A stretch of 18,410 nt of DNA, taken from NCBI GenBank assembly GCA_050954505.1, contig JBPBPY010000224.1, positions 1 through 18,410 on the forward strand. Reading direction: 5' to 3'. Numbering within the stretch: position 1 is the first letter of the stretch; the number at the start of each line of letters is the position of its first letter. The position numbers and the translations under genes are program-made. This DNA comes from JAQGMO01 sp050954505 (GTDB lineage: Bacteria; Pseudomonadota; Gammaproteobacteria; Burkholderiales; Burkholderiaceae_D). Below, piece by piece: positions 7,780 to 15,427 of this stretch. Below the pieces are notes generated by a model. The model searched no databases, was not told where the DNA came from, and saw nothing but the letters and a program-made list of their open reading frames with translations.

Positions 7780-9720
7780 ATGAAATCCGCCTTGGTCCTG
7801 ACACGCTTTCGCAAGCAACTCATCGCCGCTGCCGTCGACATGGTGCTGCTGCCGCTGACCTTTTGCCTGGCGATCTGGCTGCGTTACGACCTGGTCAACT
7901 TCGAGCTGCTGTATCACTATCGCTTCCTGATTCTTGGCGCCCCCCTGGTTGCCATTCCGATCTTCATCCGCATTGGCCTGTACCGGGCCGTCATCCGCTT
8001 CATCGACCAGAAGATTGTCTACACCGTGCTCTCGGGCGTCACACTCTCGGTCATCATTTTGATGGCCGGGGCTGCGCTGGCTTCCCACATGATCGGCTTT
8101 TCTCGCAGCGTCTTCGGGATTTACTGGGTCAGTGCGGTGACCTATATCGTTGCCGGCCGCTTTCTGGCGCGCGGCTATTTTCTGCATGCCAGCCGCACCG
8201 ATGAAGCCACACCGGTGGCCATTTATGGTGCCGGGCATGCCGGCATGCAGCTGGCCAGCGCACTGCAGGCGGGCTATGACTTCAAGCATGTGGCGTTCAT
8301 CGATGACCGGCGTGAAATGCAGGGTGCCATCATGGCTGGCATCAAGGTGTTTTCTTCCAGTGACCTGCCGGGCCTGATCAGTCGCTACGGCATCAAGGAA
8401 ATCCTGGTGGCGATGCCGTCGCTGACACGCGGGCAGCAAAAGCATATTCTCGAACGGCTTGAGCCCCTGAAGGTCAAGACCCGGATCACGCCGTCCGTCG
8501 GCAGCCTGGTAAATGGCGAATTGCGCATGCAGGATGTGCGCAACATCGAAATCGACGATTTGCTGGGACGCGACTCGGTCGAACCCAACCTCGAGTTGAT
8601 TTCCAGCTGCATTACCGGCAAGACCGTGCTGGTGACCGGTGCTGGTGGCTCGATCGGCTCCGAACTGTGCCGGCAAATCCTGCGCCTGCATCCGCAGCGG
8701 CTGATCCTGCTGGAGATGTCGGAATTTGCACTGTATTCGATCGAGCAGGAGCTGGGCGCAATGCGCACTGCCATCGATGGCGAAATCGACCTGATTCCGT
8801 TTCTTGGCTCGGTGCTCGAGCATGAAAAATGCCAGCGCATCCTGCGCACCTTTGACGTCGAAACCATCTACCACGCAGCCGCCTACAAGCATGTGCCGCT
8901 GGTCGAGAGCAACCCCATCGAGGGCATTCGTAACAATGTCTTCGGTACGCTTTCGATTGCGCGTGCAGCCATGGCCGCCAATGTGAAATCGTTTGTTCTT
9001 ATTTCCACCGACAAGGCGGTGCGTCCCACGAATGTGATGGGGTCCACCAAGCGCATGGCCGAGCTGATTCTCCAGGCATTGGCGCGGCAGGCTTCCGAAA
9101 CGCGGTTTTGCATGGTGCGGTTCGGCAATGTGCTCGGTTCATCCGGCTCGGTCGTGCCGCGCTTCCAGGCGCAAATTGCAGCCGGTGGCCCGATCACGCT
9201 TACGCATCCGGAAATCACACGCTATTTCATGACCATTCCCGAAGCAGCGCAGCTGGTATTGCAGGCCGGCGCCATGGGCAAGGGCGGCGATGTGTTCGTG
9301 CTCGACATGGGGCAGCCGGTGAAGATCATGGACCTGGCTCGGCGCATGGTGCATTTGAGCGGCCTGGAAGTGCGCAGCGATGCCACCCCGGAAGGTACCA
9401 TCGCCATCGAACACGTGGGCCTGCGTCCAGGTGAAAAACTGTATGAAGAATTGCTGATCGGCGAAAATGTCGAAGGTACCGAACATCCGCTGATCATGCG
9501 TGCGCGCGAAGCCGAACTGCCGTGGGAAGAACTCAAGCCCCTGGTAAATGAACTCGAGCTGGCCTGCGACCGCTTTGACTATGAACATGTGCGCACCCTG
9601 TTGCTGCGCATCGTTGCCGGTTATACGCCACAATGCGGCATCGAAGACATACTCTGGCGCGAGCATGACAAGGTTGTCCAGCATAGCGACAACGTCAAGC
9701 TGCTGAAACTCCTGCGCTGA
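7780..9720 (+). CDS. WbpM/FlaA1/CapD-type UDP-GlcNAc 4,6-dehydratase, large membrane form
   Basis: This 646-residue inner-membrane protein makes UDP-4-keto-6-deoxy-GlcNAc from UDP-GlcNAc for QuiNAc/FucNAc synthesis. The N-terminal ~130 residues carry about four membrane segments. A first Rossmann-like domain with GAGHAG (150-155) follows. The catalytic SDR domain starts at VLVTGAGGSIGSE (287-293 is the glycine loop). In this family the usual catalytic Tyr is replaced by Met, and that is seen here as NVMGSTKR (M420, K424), preceded by STDKAVRPT. HAAAYKHVPLVE and the C-terminal GLRPGEKLYEELL are also family blocks. ATG 7780 is chosen; GTG codons at 7768 and 7771 are in frame, and a GGTGG-like sequence lies just upstream of the ATG. 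It is probably cotranscribed with the sugar transferase. The length is typical of WbpM (about 660). Confidence 0.93.
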   Translation: MKSALVLTRFRKQLIAAAVDMVLLPLTFCLAIWLRYDLVNFELLYHYRFLILGAPLVAIPIFIRIGLYRAVIRFIDQKIVYTVLSGVTLSVIILMAGAALASHMIGFSRSVFGIYWVSAVTYIVAGRFLARGYFLHASRTDEATPVAIYGAGHAGMQLASALQAGYDFKHVAFIDDRREMQGAIMAGIKVFSSSDLPGLISRYGIKEILVAMPSLTRGQQKHILERLEPLKVKTRITPSVGSLVNGELRMQDVRNIEIDDLLGRDSVEPNLELISSCITGKTVLVTGAGGSIGSELCRQILRLHPQRLILLEMSEFALYSIEQELGAMRTAIDGEIDLIPFLGSVLEHEKCQRILRTFDVETIYHAAAYKHVPLVESNPIEGIRNNVFGTLSIARAAMAANVKSFVLISTDKAVRPTNVMGSTKRMAELILQALARQASETRFCMVRFGNVLGSSGSVVPRFQAQIAAGGPITLTHPEITRYFMTIPEAAQLVLQAGAMGKGGDVFVLDMGQPVKIMDLARRMVHLSGLEVRSDATPEGTIAIEHVGLRPGEKLYEELLIGENVEGTEHPLIMRAREAELPWEELKPLVNELELACDRFDYEHVRTLLLRIVAGYTPQCGIEDILWREHDKVVQHSDNVKLLKLLR

Positions 9721-9795
9721 ACGACGATCCGGCTACCTGATTCCGGTGGCCGGAATCGTTGCCGACCAAATCCATTTCAATCAAGTGAACAACCC
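9721..9795. other. Short intergenic region with a strong hairpin (9739-9757)
   Basis: Between the dehydratase stop and the phosphomannomutase start, GATTCCGG (9739-9746) and CCGGAATC (9750-9757) form a perfect 8 bp stem with loop TGG. The bases that follow (GTTGCCGACC) are not a T-run, so it is not a classic intrinsic terminator. It could mark an operon boundary, an RNA processing or stabilising element, or a binding site. Confidence 0.45.
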
Positions 9796-11172
9796 ATGTC
9801 CCTACTTTCCAAAAGCATCTTCAAAGCCTACGACATCCGCGGCATCCTCGACAAGACGCTCGACGCCGCCGTGGCGAAACAGATCGGCCAGGCATTCGGC
9901 AGCGCCGTCATCGCCAAGGGCGAGAAAGTCGTCGTCATCGGCCGCGACGGCCGCTTGTCGGGCCCCGAACTGGCCGCAGCCCTTGCAGCAGGCCTGCAGG
10001 CCGCCGGCGTGGACGTGATCGACCTGGGCGTGGTAGCGACGCCGATGGTGTACTACGCTACCCATGTGCTCGATGCGCAGTCGGGCATCATGGTCACCGG
10101 CAGCCACAACCCGCCGGACTACAACGGTTTCAAGATGGTGCTGTCGGGTGAAGCGATCTATGGCGACACCATCACCAACCTGTACGACGCCATCGTTGCC
10201 AACGACCTCAAAACGGGCGCCGGCAGCTACCGCACGCATGACATTGGCGCGGCCTATCTGGAACGCATCCTCGGCGATGTGAAGATGGAGCGGCCAATGA
10301 AGATCGTCATCGATTGCGGCAATGGTGTGGCGGGTGCATTCGCCGGCGACCTGTACCGCGGCATGGGCTGTGAAGTCACTGAACTGTTCTGCGAAGTCGA
10401 TGGCAATTTCCCCAACCATCATCCCGACCCGGCCCACCCGGAAAACCTGCAGGACCTGATTGCCGCATTGAAGAATGGCGACGCCGAAATCGGCCTGGCT
10501 TTCGATGGCGACGGCGACCGCCTCGGCGTGGTGACCAAGGATGGCCAGATCATCTATCCCGATCGTCAGCTGATGCTGTTTGCCGAAGATGTGCTGGCGC
10601 GCAATCCGGGCGAAAAGATTCTTTACGACGTCAAATGTACCCGCCATCTGGCGCCATGGATCGAAGCCTCGGGCGGCGAAGCCGTAATGTGCAAGACCGG
10701 CCATTCGCTGGTCAAGGCGCGCATGCGCGAGACCGGCGCGCCATTGGGTGGTGAAATGAGCGGCCATGTGTTCTTCAAGGACCGCTGGTATGGCTTTGAC
10801 GATGGCTTGTACGCTGGCGCTCGCCTGCTTGAGCTGCTCTCGCGCGTCGACGATCCATCGGCCTTGCTCAACAGCCTGCCGCAATCGGAAAGCACGCCCG
10901 AACTGCATCTGCATCTGAAGGAAGGCGAAAGCTTTGCACTGATCGACAAGCTTACCCGCGAAGCCGAATTCCCGGGTGCGGACCAGATCATCACCATCGA
11001 TGGCTTGCGTGTTGAATACCCGGACGGTTTTGGACTGGCGCGTTCGTCCAACACCACGCCGGTGGTGGTCATGCGTTTCGAAGGCGAAAACAAGGCCGCG
11101 CTGCAGCGTATCCTGGGTGAGTTCAAGCGCGTCATTCTCGCTGCCAAGCCTGATGCCGAGCTGCCGTATTGA
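9796..11172 (+). CDS. manB: Phosphomannomutase/phosphoglucomutase (AlgC/ManB family)
   Basis: This 458-residue cytosolic enzyme of the alpha-D-phosphohexomutase superfamily interconverts hexose 6-phosphate and 1-phosphate. All four signature regions are present: the phosphoserine loop TGSHNPPDYNG (S103), the metal-binding DGDGDR (237-242), the sugar-specificity loop GEMSGH (319-324) and the phosphate-binding RSSNTTP (416-422). The GEMSGH form is the one seen in bifunctional phosphomannomutase/phosphoglucomutase (AlgC-type), as opposed to the phosphoglucosamine type. Start ATG 9796 gives MSLLSKSIFKAYDIRG, the usual beginning; the ribosome binding site is weak. In this cluster it probably supplies mannose-1-phosphate for GDP-mannose and hence GDP-D-rhamnose, and possibly glucose-1-phosphate. 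No GDP-mannose pyrophosphorylase gene is in the window. The gene symbol is given by family role. Confidence 0.95.
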   Translation: MSLLSKSIFKAYDIRGILDKTLDAAVAKQIGQAFGSAVIAKGEKVVVIGRDGRLSGPELAAALAAGLQAAGVDVIDLGVVATPMVYYATHVLDAQSGIMVTGSHNPPDYNGFKMVLSGEAIYGDTITNLYDAIVANDLKTGAGSYRTHDIGAAYLERILGDVKMERPMKIVIDCGNGVAGAFAGDLYRGMGCEVTELFCEVDGNFPNHHPDPAHPENLQDLIAALKNGDAEIGLAFDGDGDRLGVVTKDGQIIYPDRQLMLFAEDVLARNPGEKILYDVKCTRHLAPWIEASGGEAVMCKTGHSLVKARMRETGAPLGGEMSGHVFFKDRWYGFDDGLYAGARLLELLSRVDDPSALLNSLPQSESTPELHLHLKEGESFALIDKLTREAEFPGADQIITIDGLRVEYPDGFGLARSSNTTPVVVMRFEGENKAALQRILGEFKRVILAAKPDAELPY

Positions 11173-11211
11173 GCCTTTGGCCACGTCCAGGCAGTTGGTT
11201 CAGGTGTGGTT

Positions 11212-12297
11212 GTGAACGCCGCAGTCAATGTCGCTGGGCAAGATCCAGCGGCGGCGCCAGCCATGGGCGGGGCATCGGCGCGTCCGCTTAAAATCCTGAT
11301 CGTGCGCGTGTCTTCGCTGGGCGATGTGGTGCACAACATGCCAATGGTGGCAGACATCCTGCGCCATTTTCCGCAAGCCCGCATCGACTGGGTGGTGGAA
11401 GAAGCCTACGCACCGCTGGTGGCGCTCAATCGCGGCGTGCATGCGGTCATTCCCTATGCACTGAGACGCTGGCGCCATCGGCTGGCAGCCGCTGCCACGC
11501 GCTTTGAAATGGCAAGCTTCGTGCGCGCCCTGCGTGCGCAGGCCTATGACTTCGTCTTTGACACCCAGGGCTTGTTCAAGACCAGTGTTTTGATGCGGCT
11601 GGCGCGCCTGGCAGCAGGCGGGCGCCGTGTCGGGCTGGGCAATGCAACCGAGGGTTCAGGCTATGAACCCATCTCCCGCATTTTTCACATGGATAGCGTG
11701 AAGGTGCCGGCACGCACGCATGCCGTTCTGCGCGCGCGTCTGGTGGCGTCCGCAGCGCTGGGATATGTGGTCGATTCCCCCGCCGACTTCATGCTTGCCG
11801 CACCGGCACCGGCACCGGCACAGACGCCGGCCTGGCTGCCAGCTGAACCCTATGCCGTGTTTTTCCATGGGACGGCGCGCGCGGCCAAGCAGTGGCCGCA
11901 GGAGCGCTGGGTTCGCCTGGGCTCGGTGCTTGCGCAGCGCGGCTTGCCCGTGCTGCTGGCTTGGGGCAGTATGGAAGAGCAAAAGGCGGCGCACGCTTTG
12001 GCGGCGCAAATTCCCGGCGCCATCGTGCTGCCGCGTTTGCCGATGATGGAAGCAGTGCTACTGGCTCAGCGTGCAACGCTGGCTGTTGGGGTCGACACCG
12101 GACTCACTCATATTGCTGCCGCATTCAACCGGCCGACGATCGAATTGTACTGCGATTCTCCGCGCTGGAAAACCGAGGGCAACTGGTCGCCCTCGATCAT
12201 CAACCTTGGCCATCCGGGCGCGCCGCCGGAAAGTGCCGAAGTCGAGGCGGCTGTAGCACAGTTGCTGGGACCGCAGCCGCAAGTGGTGCTGTCGTGA
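11212..12297 (+). CDS. waaC: Lipopolysaccharide heptosyltransferase I
   Basis: This GT9-family enzyme adds the first L-glycero-D-manno-heptose to Kdo2-lipid A at the inner face of the cytoplasmic membrane. Supporting motifs are the N-terminal KILIVRVSSLGDVVHNMP, FDTQGLFKTS, FFHGTARAAKQWPQERW and the C-terminal GVDTGLTHIAAAFNRP. The start is uncertain. GTG 11212 (AGG 7 bp upstream) is used; GTG 11206 and ATG 11263 are in frame, and the conserved part begins at KILIVR near 11290. With the GTG start the protein has 361 residues, longer than usual partly because of a ~26-residue leading segment. A CACCGG hexamer repeat near 11801-11822 encodes an APAPAPAQ stretch between the two GT-B halves. It overlaps waaA by 1 bp (TGATG), so the two are cotranslated. 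Confidence 0.92.
   Translation: MNAAVNVAGQDPAAAPAMGGASARPLKILIVRVSSLGDVVHNMPMVADILRHFPQARIDWVVEEAYAPLVALNRGVHAVIPYALRRWRHRLAAAATRFEMASFVRALRAQAYDFVFDTQGLFKTSVLMRLARLAAGGRRVGLGNATEGSGYEPISRIFHMDSVKVPARTHAVLRARLVASAALGYVVDSPADFMLAAPAPAPAQTPAWLPAEPYAVFFHGTARAAKQWPQERWVRLGSVLAQRGLPVLLAWGSMEEQKAAHALAAQIPGAIVLPRLPMMEAVLLAQRATLAVGVDTGLTHIAAAFNRPTIELYCDSPRWKTEGNWSPSIINLGHPGAPPESAEVEAAVAQLLGPQPQVVLS
11801..11822 (+). repeat. In-frame tandem hexamer (CACCGG) inside waaC
   Basis: About 3.5 copies of CACCGG encode alternating Ala-Pro in the linker between the two halves of the heptosyltransferase. Because the unit is 6 bp, changes in copy number would keep the frame. Confidence 0.6.
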
Positions 12298-13583
12298 TGC
12301 GTCTCCTGTATTCCGCTGCCTGGTGGCTGCTGCTGCCACTGGTGCTGGCACGGCTGTGGTGGCGTGGCCGGCGAGAAGCTGGATATCGCCGAAATATTGC
12401 CGAACGGCTGGGTTTCTATGGCGCGGCCATCGACCAGCGCTACGCTGGCAAAATGTTGTGGGTGCATGCAGTCTCGGTCGGTGAAACCCGCGCCGCCGAA
12501 CCCTTGGTCGATGCCTTGCTGGCCAAATATCGCGGGCATGCCATCATCCTGACCCACATGACTCCAACCGGCCGCGCGACTGGCCAGGCCTTGTTTGCGC
12601 ACCATGGCGAGCGCGTGGTGCAAGCCTTTCTGCCGTATGACACCGGTTTCATGACCGCGCGTTTCCTGCGCCACTTTGCCCCACGCCTCTGCGTGCTGAT
12701 GGAAACCGAAGTCTGGCCCAACCTGGTGGCGCAATGCGCGCGCCGGCATGTGCCCGTCGCACTGGTCAATGCCCGGCTGTCTGAACGTTCGCTCAAACGC
12801 GCACGGAGCATGGGCAGGCTGATGCGTGATGCCGCCGCCGGTGTCACGCGCGTGGCTGCGCAAACCGAAGCCGATGCACAGCGGCTGCGCCAGTTTGGCG
12901 TCGACGATGTGCTGGTCACCGGCAGCATCAAGTTCGACGTCCTGCCACCCGAACAAGCCCAGGTGGCTGGTGCACAGTTGCGTTCGCAGATAGGACTTCG
13001 TCCGGTGCTGCTGTGCGCCAGCACGCGCGAGGGAGAGGAGGTCTTGATCCTCGAGGCGCTGCGCGGGCAGGGTAGCGTAATGATCGACAATCTGCTGCTG
13101 GTCATCGTGCCGCGGCATCCGCAGCGTTTCGACGAAGTGGCGATGCTGGTGCAGTCCCAAGGGTTGAAGATCCAGCGGCGCTCCACACTCAGGCAAGTAG
13201 ACCTGCCAGCCGATGTGGCGGTTCTGCTCGGCGACTCGATGGGTGAAATGTTTGCCTATCTGGCAGCCTGCGATCTTGCCTTCATTGGCGGCAGCCTGCT
13301 GCCACTCGGCGGTCAAAACCTGATCGAGGCGTGCTCATTGGGCAAGCCTGTGATCATTGGTCTGCATACCTTCAACTTCGGCACCATCACCACCGATGCC
13401 ATTGCGGCAGGTGCAGCGGTTCGGGTGGTCGATGCCGATGCCATGTTCAGCCAGGCCAATACCTTGCTGCGCAATGACGATTTGCGCCAGGCGATGGGCG
13501 AACAGGGTCTGAAATTTGCCGAGCAACAGCGTGGTGCCACGGCGCGCACCATGGCGTTGCTGGAGTCCATGCTGGTAAAGTAA
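12297..13583 (+). CDS. waaA: 3-deoxy-D-manno-octulosonic acid (Kdo) transferase
   Basis: This 428-residue membrane-anchored GT30 enzyme attaches Kdo to lipid IVA, an essential step of lipopolysaccharide synthesis. It starts with a hydrophobic anchor (LLYSAAWWLLLPLVLARL, about 3-20). The conserved WVHAVSVGETRAAEPL follows, in which E63 of the SVGE motif matches the family catalytic base. THMTPTGRATG, METEVWPNL, IVPRHPQRF, GDSMGEMFAYLAACDLAFIGGS and the LPLGGQNLIEA block are all present, so nothing essential is missing. The length is close to the E. coli protein (425). The start is ATG 12297, which overlaps the waaC stop as TGATG; the frame is open much further upstream, but that part is antisense-free shadow of waaC. 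Whether it adds one, two or more Kdo residues cannot be read from the sequence. Confidence 0.96.
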   Translation: MRLLYSAAWWLLLPLVLARLWWRGRREAGYRRNIAERLGFYGAAIDQRYAGKMLWVHAVSVGETRAAEPLVDALLAKYRGHAIILTHMTPTGRATGQALFAHHGERVVQAFLPYDTGFMTARFLRHFAPRLCVLMETEVWPNLVAQCARRHVPVALVNARLSERSLKRARSMGRLMRDAAAGVTRVAAQTEADAQRLRQFGVDDVLVTGSIKFDVLPPEQAQVAGAQLRSQIGLRPVLLCASTREGEEVLILEALRGQGSVMIDNLLLVIVPRHPQRFDEVAMLVQSQGLKIQRRSTLRQVDLPADVAVLLGDSMGEMFAYLAACDLAFIGGSLLPLGGQNLIEACSLGKPVIIGLHTFNFGTITTDAIAAGAAVRVVDADAMFSQANTLLRNDDLRQAMGEQGLKFAEQQRGATARTMALLESMLVK

Positions 13584-13739
13584 TGCCGGGCAGGACTGCG
13601 CGTCGGGCTTGGCACCGTGTCCTGCATGGCGGGCAAAACCCAACGCCGGCGAAGAGCGCTTCATCGATTTCTGGATCAGGACTGTTTATATGAAACCCAA
13701 AGCGATGTTGGCACTGTCTCTTGCGCGCCAGAGTGTCCC
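13584..13739 (+). promoter_or_regulatory. Leader region with a possible 17-codon upstream ORF
   Basis: ATG 13690 opens a 17-codon frame (MKPKAMLALSLARQSVP) whose TGA at 13741-13743 overlaps the DUF72 ATG as ATGA at 13740-13743. A TTATAT hexamer lies at about 13685-13690, but no clear -35 was seen. An inverted repeat GCAGGAC/GTCCTGC (13590-13596 and 13619-13625) has a 22-base loop and is weak. Confidence 0.3.
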
Positions 13740-14801
13740 ATGACTTCTGCTGAACCGGTGATGGAAAAAACGGCGGTCGAGGTGCTCGAGGCAAAAGAAG
13801 CGCGCAAAAGAAAGCGTGCGGAGCGGCGCGAGAAACAGCGGGTGGCCAATGTCAAGCGGGCAGAAAAAATGCACAAGCTGCGTTTGCGCCTTGAGGAAGA
13901 CCACGCGCTGGCGTCCGCCAATTCTGCGCTGGCCGCATCATCTGCATCGTCGGTAGCAGGACCCGAAGCGACACCAGCACCAACGCCGGCAGCGGCACCA
14001 ACATCAGTCGCCGTACCACTACCAACACAAGCACCGGCACCAGTCCAATCCTCGGCCGACGACACCAACATTCACATCGGTTGCTCAGGATGGTTTTACT
14101 GGCGCTGGCGCAATGACTTCTATCCGCAGGACATGCCAACCAGCGAATGGTTTTCCCATTATGCAGCGCATTTCAAGACAGTCGAAATCAACGCCTCCTT
14201 TTATTCCTGGCCAACCGAAGCCACTGTAAAAACCTGGATCAAGCAAGCTGGTGAGCGCGAATTCGTCTACACGGTCAAGGTCTGCGAACTCATCACCCAT
14301 ATCAAGAAATTCGAAGAGACGCAAACCCTGGTCAAGGATTTTGGCCTGATCGCCAATCTCCTGGGGGCGCAAATGGGATGTTTCCTGTTCCAGCTTCCGC
14401 CGAGCGTTCACTATTCGCAGGCCGGGCTGGACAACATTCTCGGTCAGCTGGACCATACCCGCCGCAACGTGGTCGAATTCCGTCACGCAAGCTGGTGGAA
14501 CGAAACCGTGTATGCCGCTTTCCGAAAGACCGGCACGATATTTTGTTCATGCAGCGGACCACGCCTGCCTGATGAATTGGTCACGACCTCGGACGATATC
14601 TACCTGCGGCTGCATGGTGTCAAGCAGTGGTACAAGCACGATTATTCAGCCGAGGAATTAGGCGTCTGGTGCCAGCGAATCCTGGCCTCCGGTGCCAGGC
14701 GGATATGGGTGTATTTCAACAACGACTATGATGGCTACGCCACCCGCAACGCGCAGTTGCTCTCCACGCTCCTGAACCAGGCCCGATTACAGCAACCATG
14801 A
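13740..14801 (+). CDS. DUF72 (YecE-like) protein with basic, Ala/Pro/Thr-rich N-terminal extension
   Basis: This 353-residue protein has a complete DUF72/YecE domain from about residue 111 to the C-terminus. Visible family blocks are IHIGCSGWFYWRWRNDFYP, TVEINASFYSWP, FVYTVKVCELITHIKKF, CFLFQLPPS, VVEFRHASWW, YLRLHG and IWVYFNNDYDGYA. The function of the family is not established; it has a TIM-barrel-like fold. Before it lies an unusual extension. Residues ~10-55 are strongly charged and probably helical (repeated KR/RR/EK, for example ARKRKRAERREKQR), and ~56-107 are an Ala/Pro/Thr/Ser linker. ATG 13740 is chosen because upstream residues look non-coding; GTG 13617 and ATG 13626 are in frame, and ATG 13761 is another option. 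It follows waaA by 156 bp and is probably a separate unit. Confidence 0.85.
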   Translation: MTSAEPVMEKTAVEVLEAKEARKRKRAERREKQRVANVKRAEKMHKLRLRLEEDHALASANSALAASSASSVAGPEATPAPTPAAAPTSVAVPLPTQAPAPVQSSADDTNIHIGCSGWFYWRWRNDFYPQDMPTSEWFSHYAAHFKTVEINASFYSWPTEATVKTWIKQAGEREFVYTVKVCELITHIKKFEETQTLVKDFGLIANLLGAQMGCFLFQLPPSVHYSQAGLDNILGQLDHTRRNVVEFRHASWWNETVYAAFRKTGTIFCSCSGPRLPDELVTTSDDIYLRLHGVKQWYKHDYSAEELGVWCQRILASGARRIWVYFNNDYDGYATRNAQLLSTLLNQARLQQP

Positions 14802-15022
14802 TCGACAGTGGAATCCTGTGGCAATGACCGTTTGATCAGGGGGCTTTGCTGTCGATGTGGTGCGCATCGATCCTTGACGCATGCCCCTTGCTGGAACAGA
14901 GCGCCCCGATCGATACCGAGGGATTCAAGAGTGCGCTGTCCAACGATTCATACTTGACCGGTCCAGACCGGCGTATGGCGAATTGAGGCGGCCGTCCGCA
15001 GCAGTTCGACCGTCTACCTGCA
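14802..15022. other. Convergent intergenic region with a coding-like remnant
   Basis: This 221 bp gap lies between the 3' ends of two convergent genes. A plus-strand frame from ATG 14855 to TGA 14986 (43 codons, ending LTGPDRRMAN) reads like protein but matches no family I know and has no ribosome binding site. CCGGT/ACCGG (14958-14962 and 14967-14971) is a 5 bp stem with a 4-base loop but has no T-run. Confidence 0.35.
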
Positions 15023-15427
15023 TCACAAGCAGCGCACATCTGCCGGCGCCTGGCCCCAATTGTTGTTGCGTCCATCGCCGTAGCGTACCGGCGCATTGGC
15101 CAGCTCATCAGTTCCAGCGTCATCGAGCGCCGCGAGCTGCACTGCGACATAGTCGCCACCCACTTCTTTCACATGGCCGCGATGGAATGCGCGTACCCCG
15201 CACTGGCGGCAGAACAGATGATGGCTCACCCTGGCGCCGAACTGGTAATCGACCAGTGCCGCCTCATCGGTCAACAGGCGGAACGCGGCCGGCTTGATGA
15301 TCACATTCCAGTTGCGCGTCTTGGTGCAGATCGAACAATTGCATTTATTTGTGCCTGCTGCCAGATCGATATCGGCTTCGAAACGTACGGCGCCGCAATG
15401 GCAACTGCCGTGGTAGCTTTTCAGCAT
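15023..15427 (-). CDS. GFA (DUF636/CENP-V) family zinc protein
   Basis: This 134-residue small protein has the full cysteine pattern of the GFA fold: CxC at C9/C11 (SCHCGAVRF), CxCxxC at C29/C31/C34 (KCNCSICTK) and FCRQCG at C73/C76, which together bind zinc. The family is named for glutathione-dependent formaldehyde-activating enzyme, but most members have no proven reaction, and I do not assign one here. The start is ATG 15427, preceded by AAGAG at about 7 bp. The longer frame upstream (from 15496) adds residues not seen in the family. A TTGACA hexamer about 100 bp upstream (15530-15525, same strand) could be a -35 element, but a -10 at good spacing is not evident. It stands alone between convergent DUF72 and a degraded antitoxin gene. 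Confidence 0.9.
   Translation of the reverse strand: MLKSYHGSCHCGAVRFEADIDLAAGTNKCNCSICTKTRNWNVIIKPAAFRLLTDEAALVDYQFGARVSHHLFCRQCGVRAFHRGHVKEVGGDYVAVQLAALDDAGTDELANAPVRYGDGRNNNWGQAPADVRCL

Noticed and set aside
7549..8892. 447-codon minus-strand frame opposite the sugar transferase and dehydratase
   Set aside because: Crosses the boundary of two well-supported forward genes and has no recognisable domain.
9802..11184. 460-codon open frame on the minus strand opposite the phosphomannomutase
   Set aside because: Almost exactly mirrors the mutase gene; composition follows the antisense of its codons and no family features are seen.
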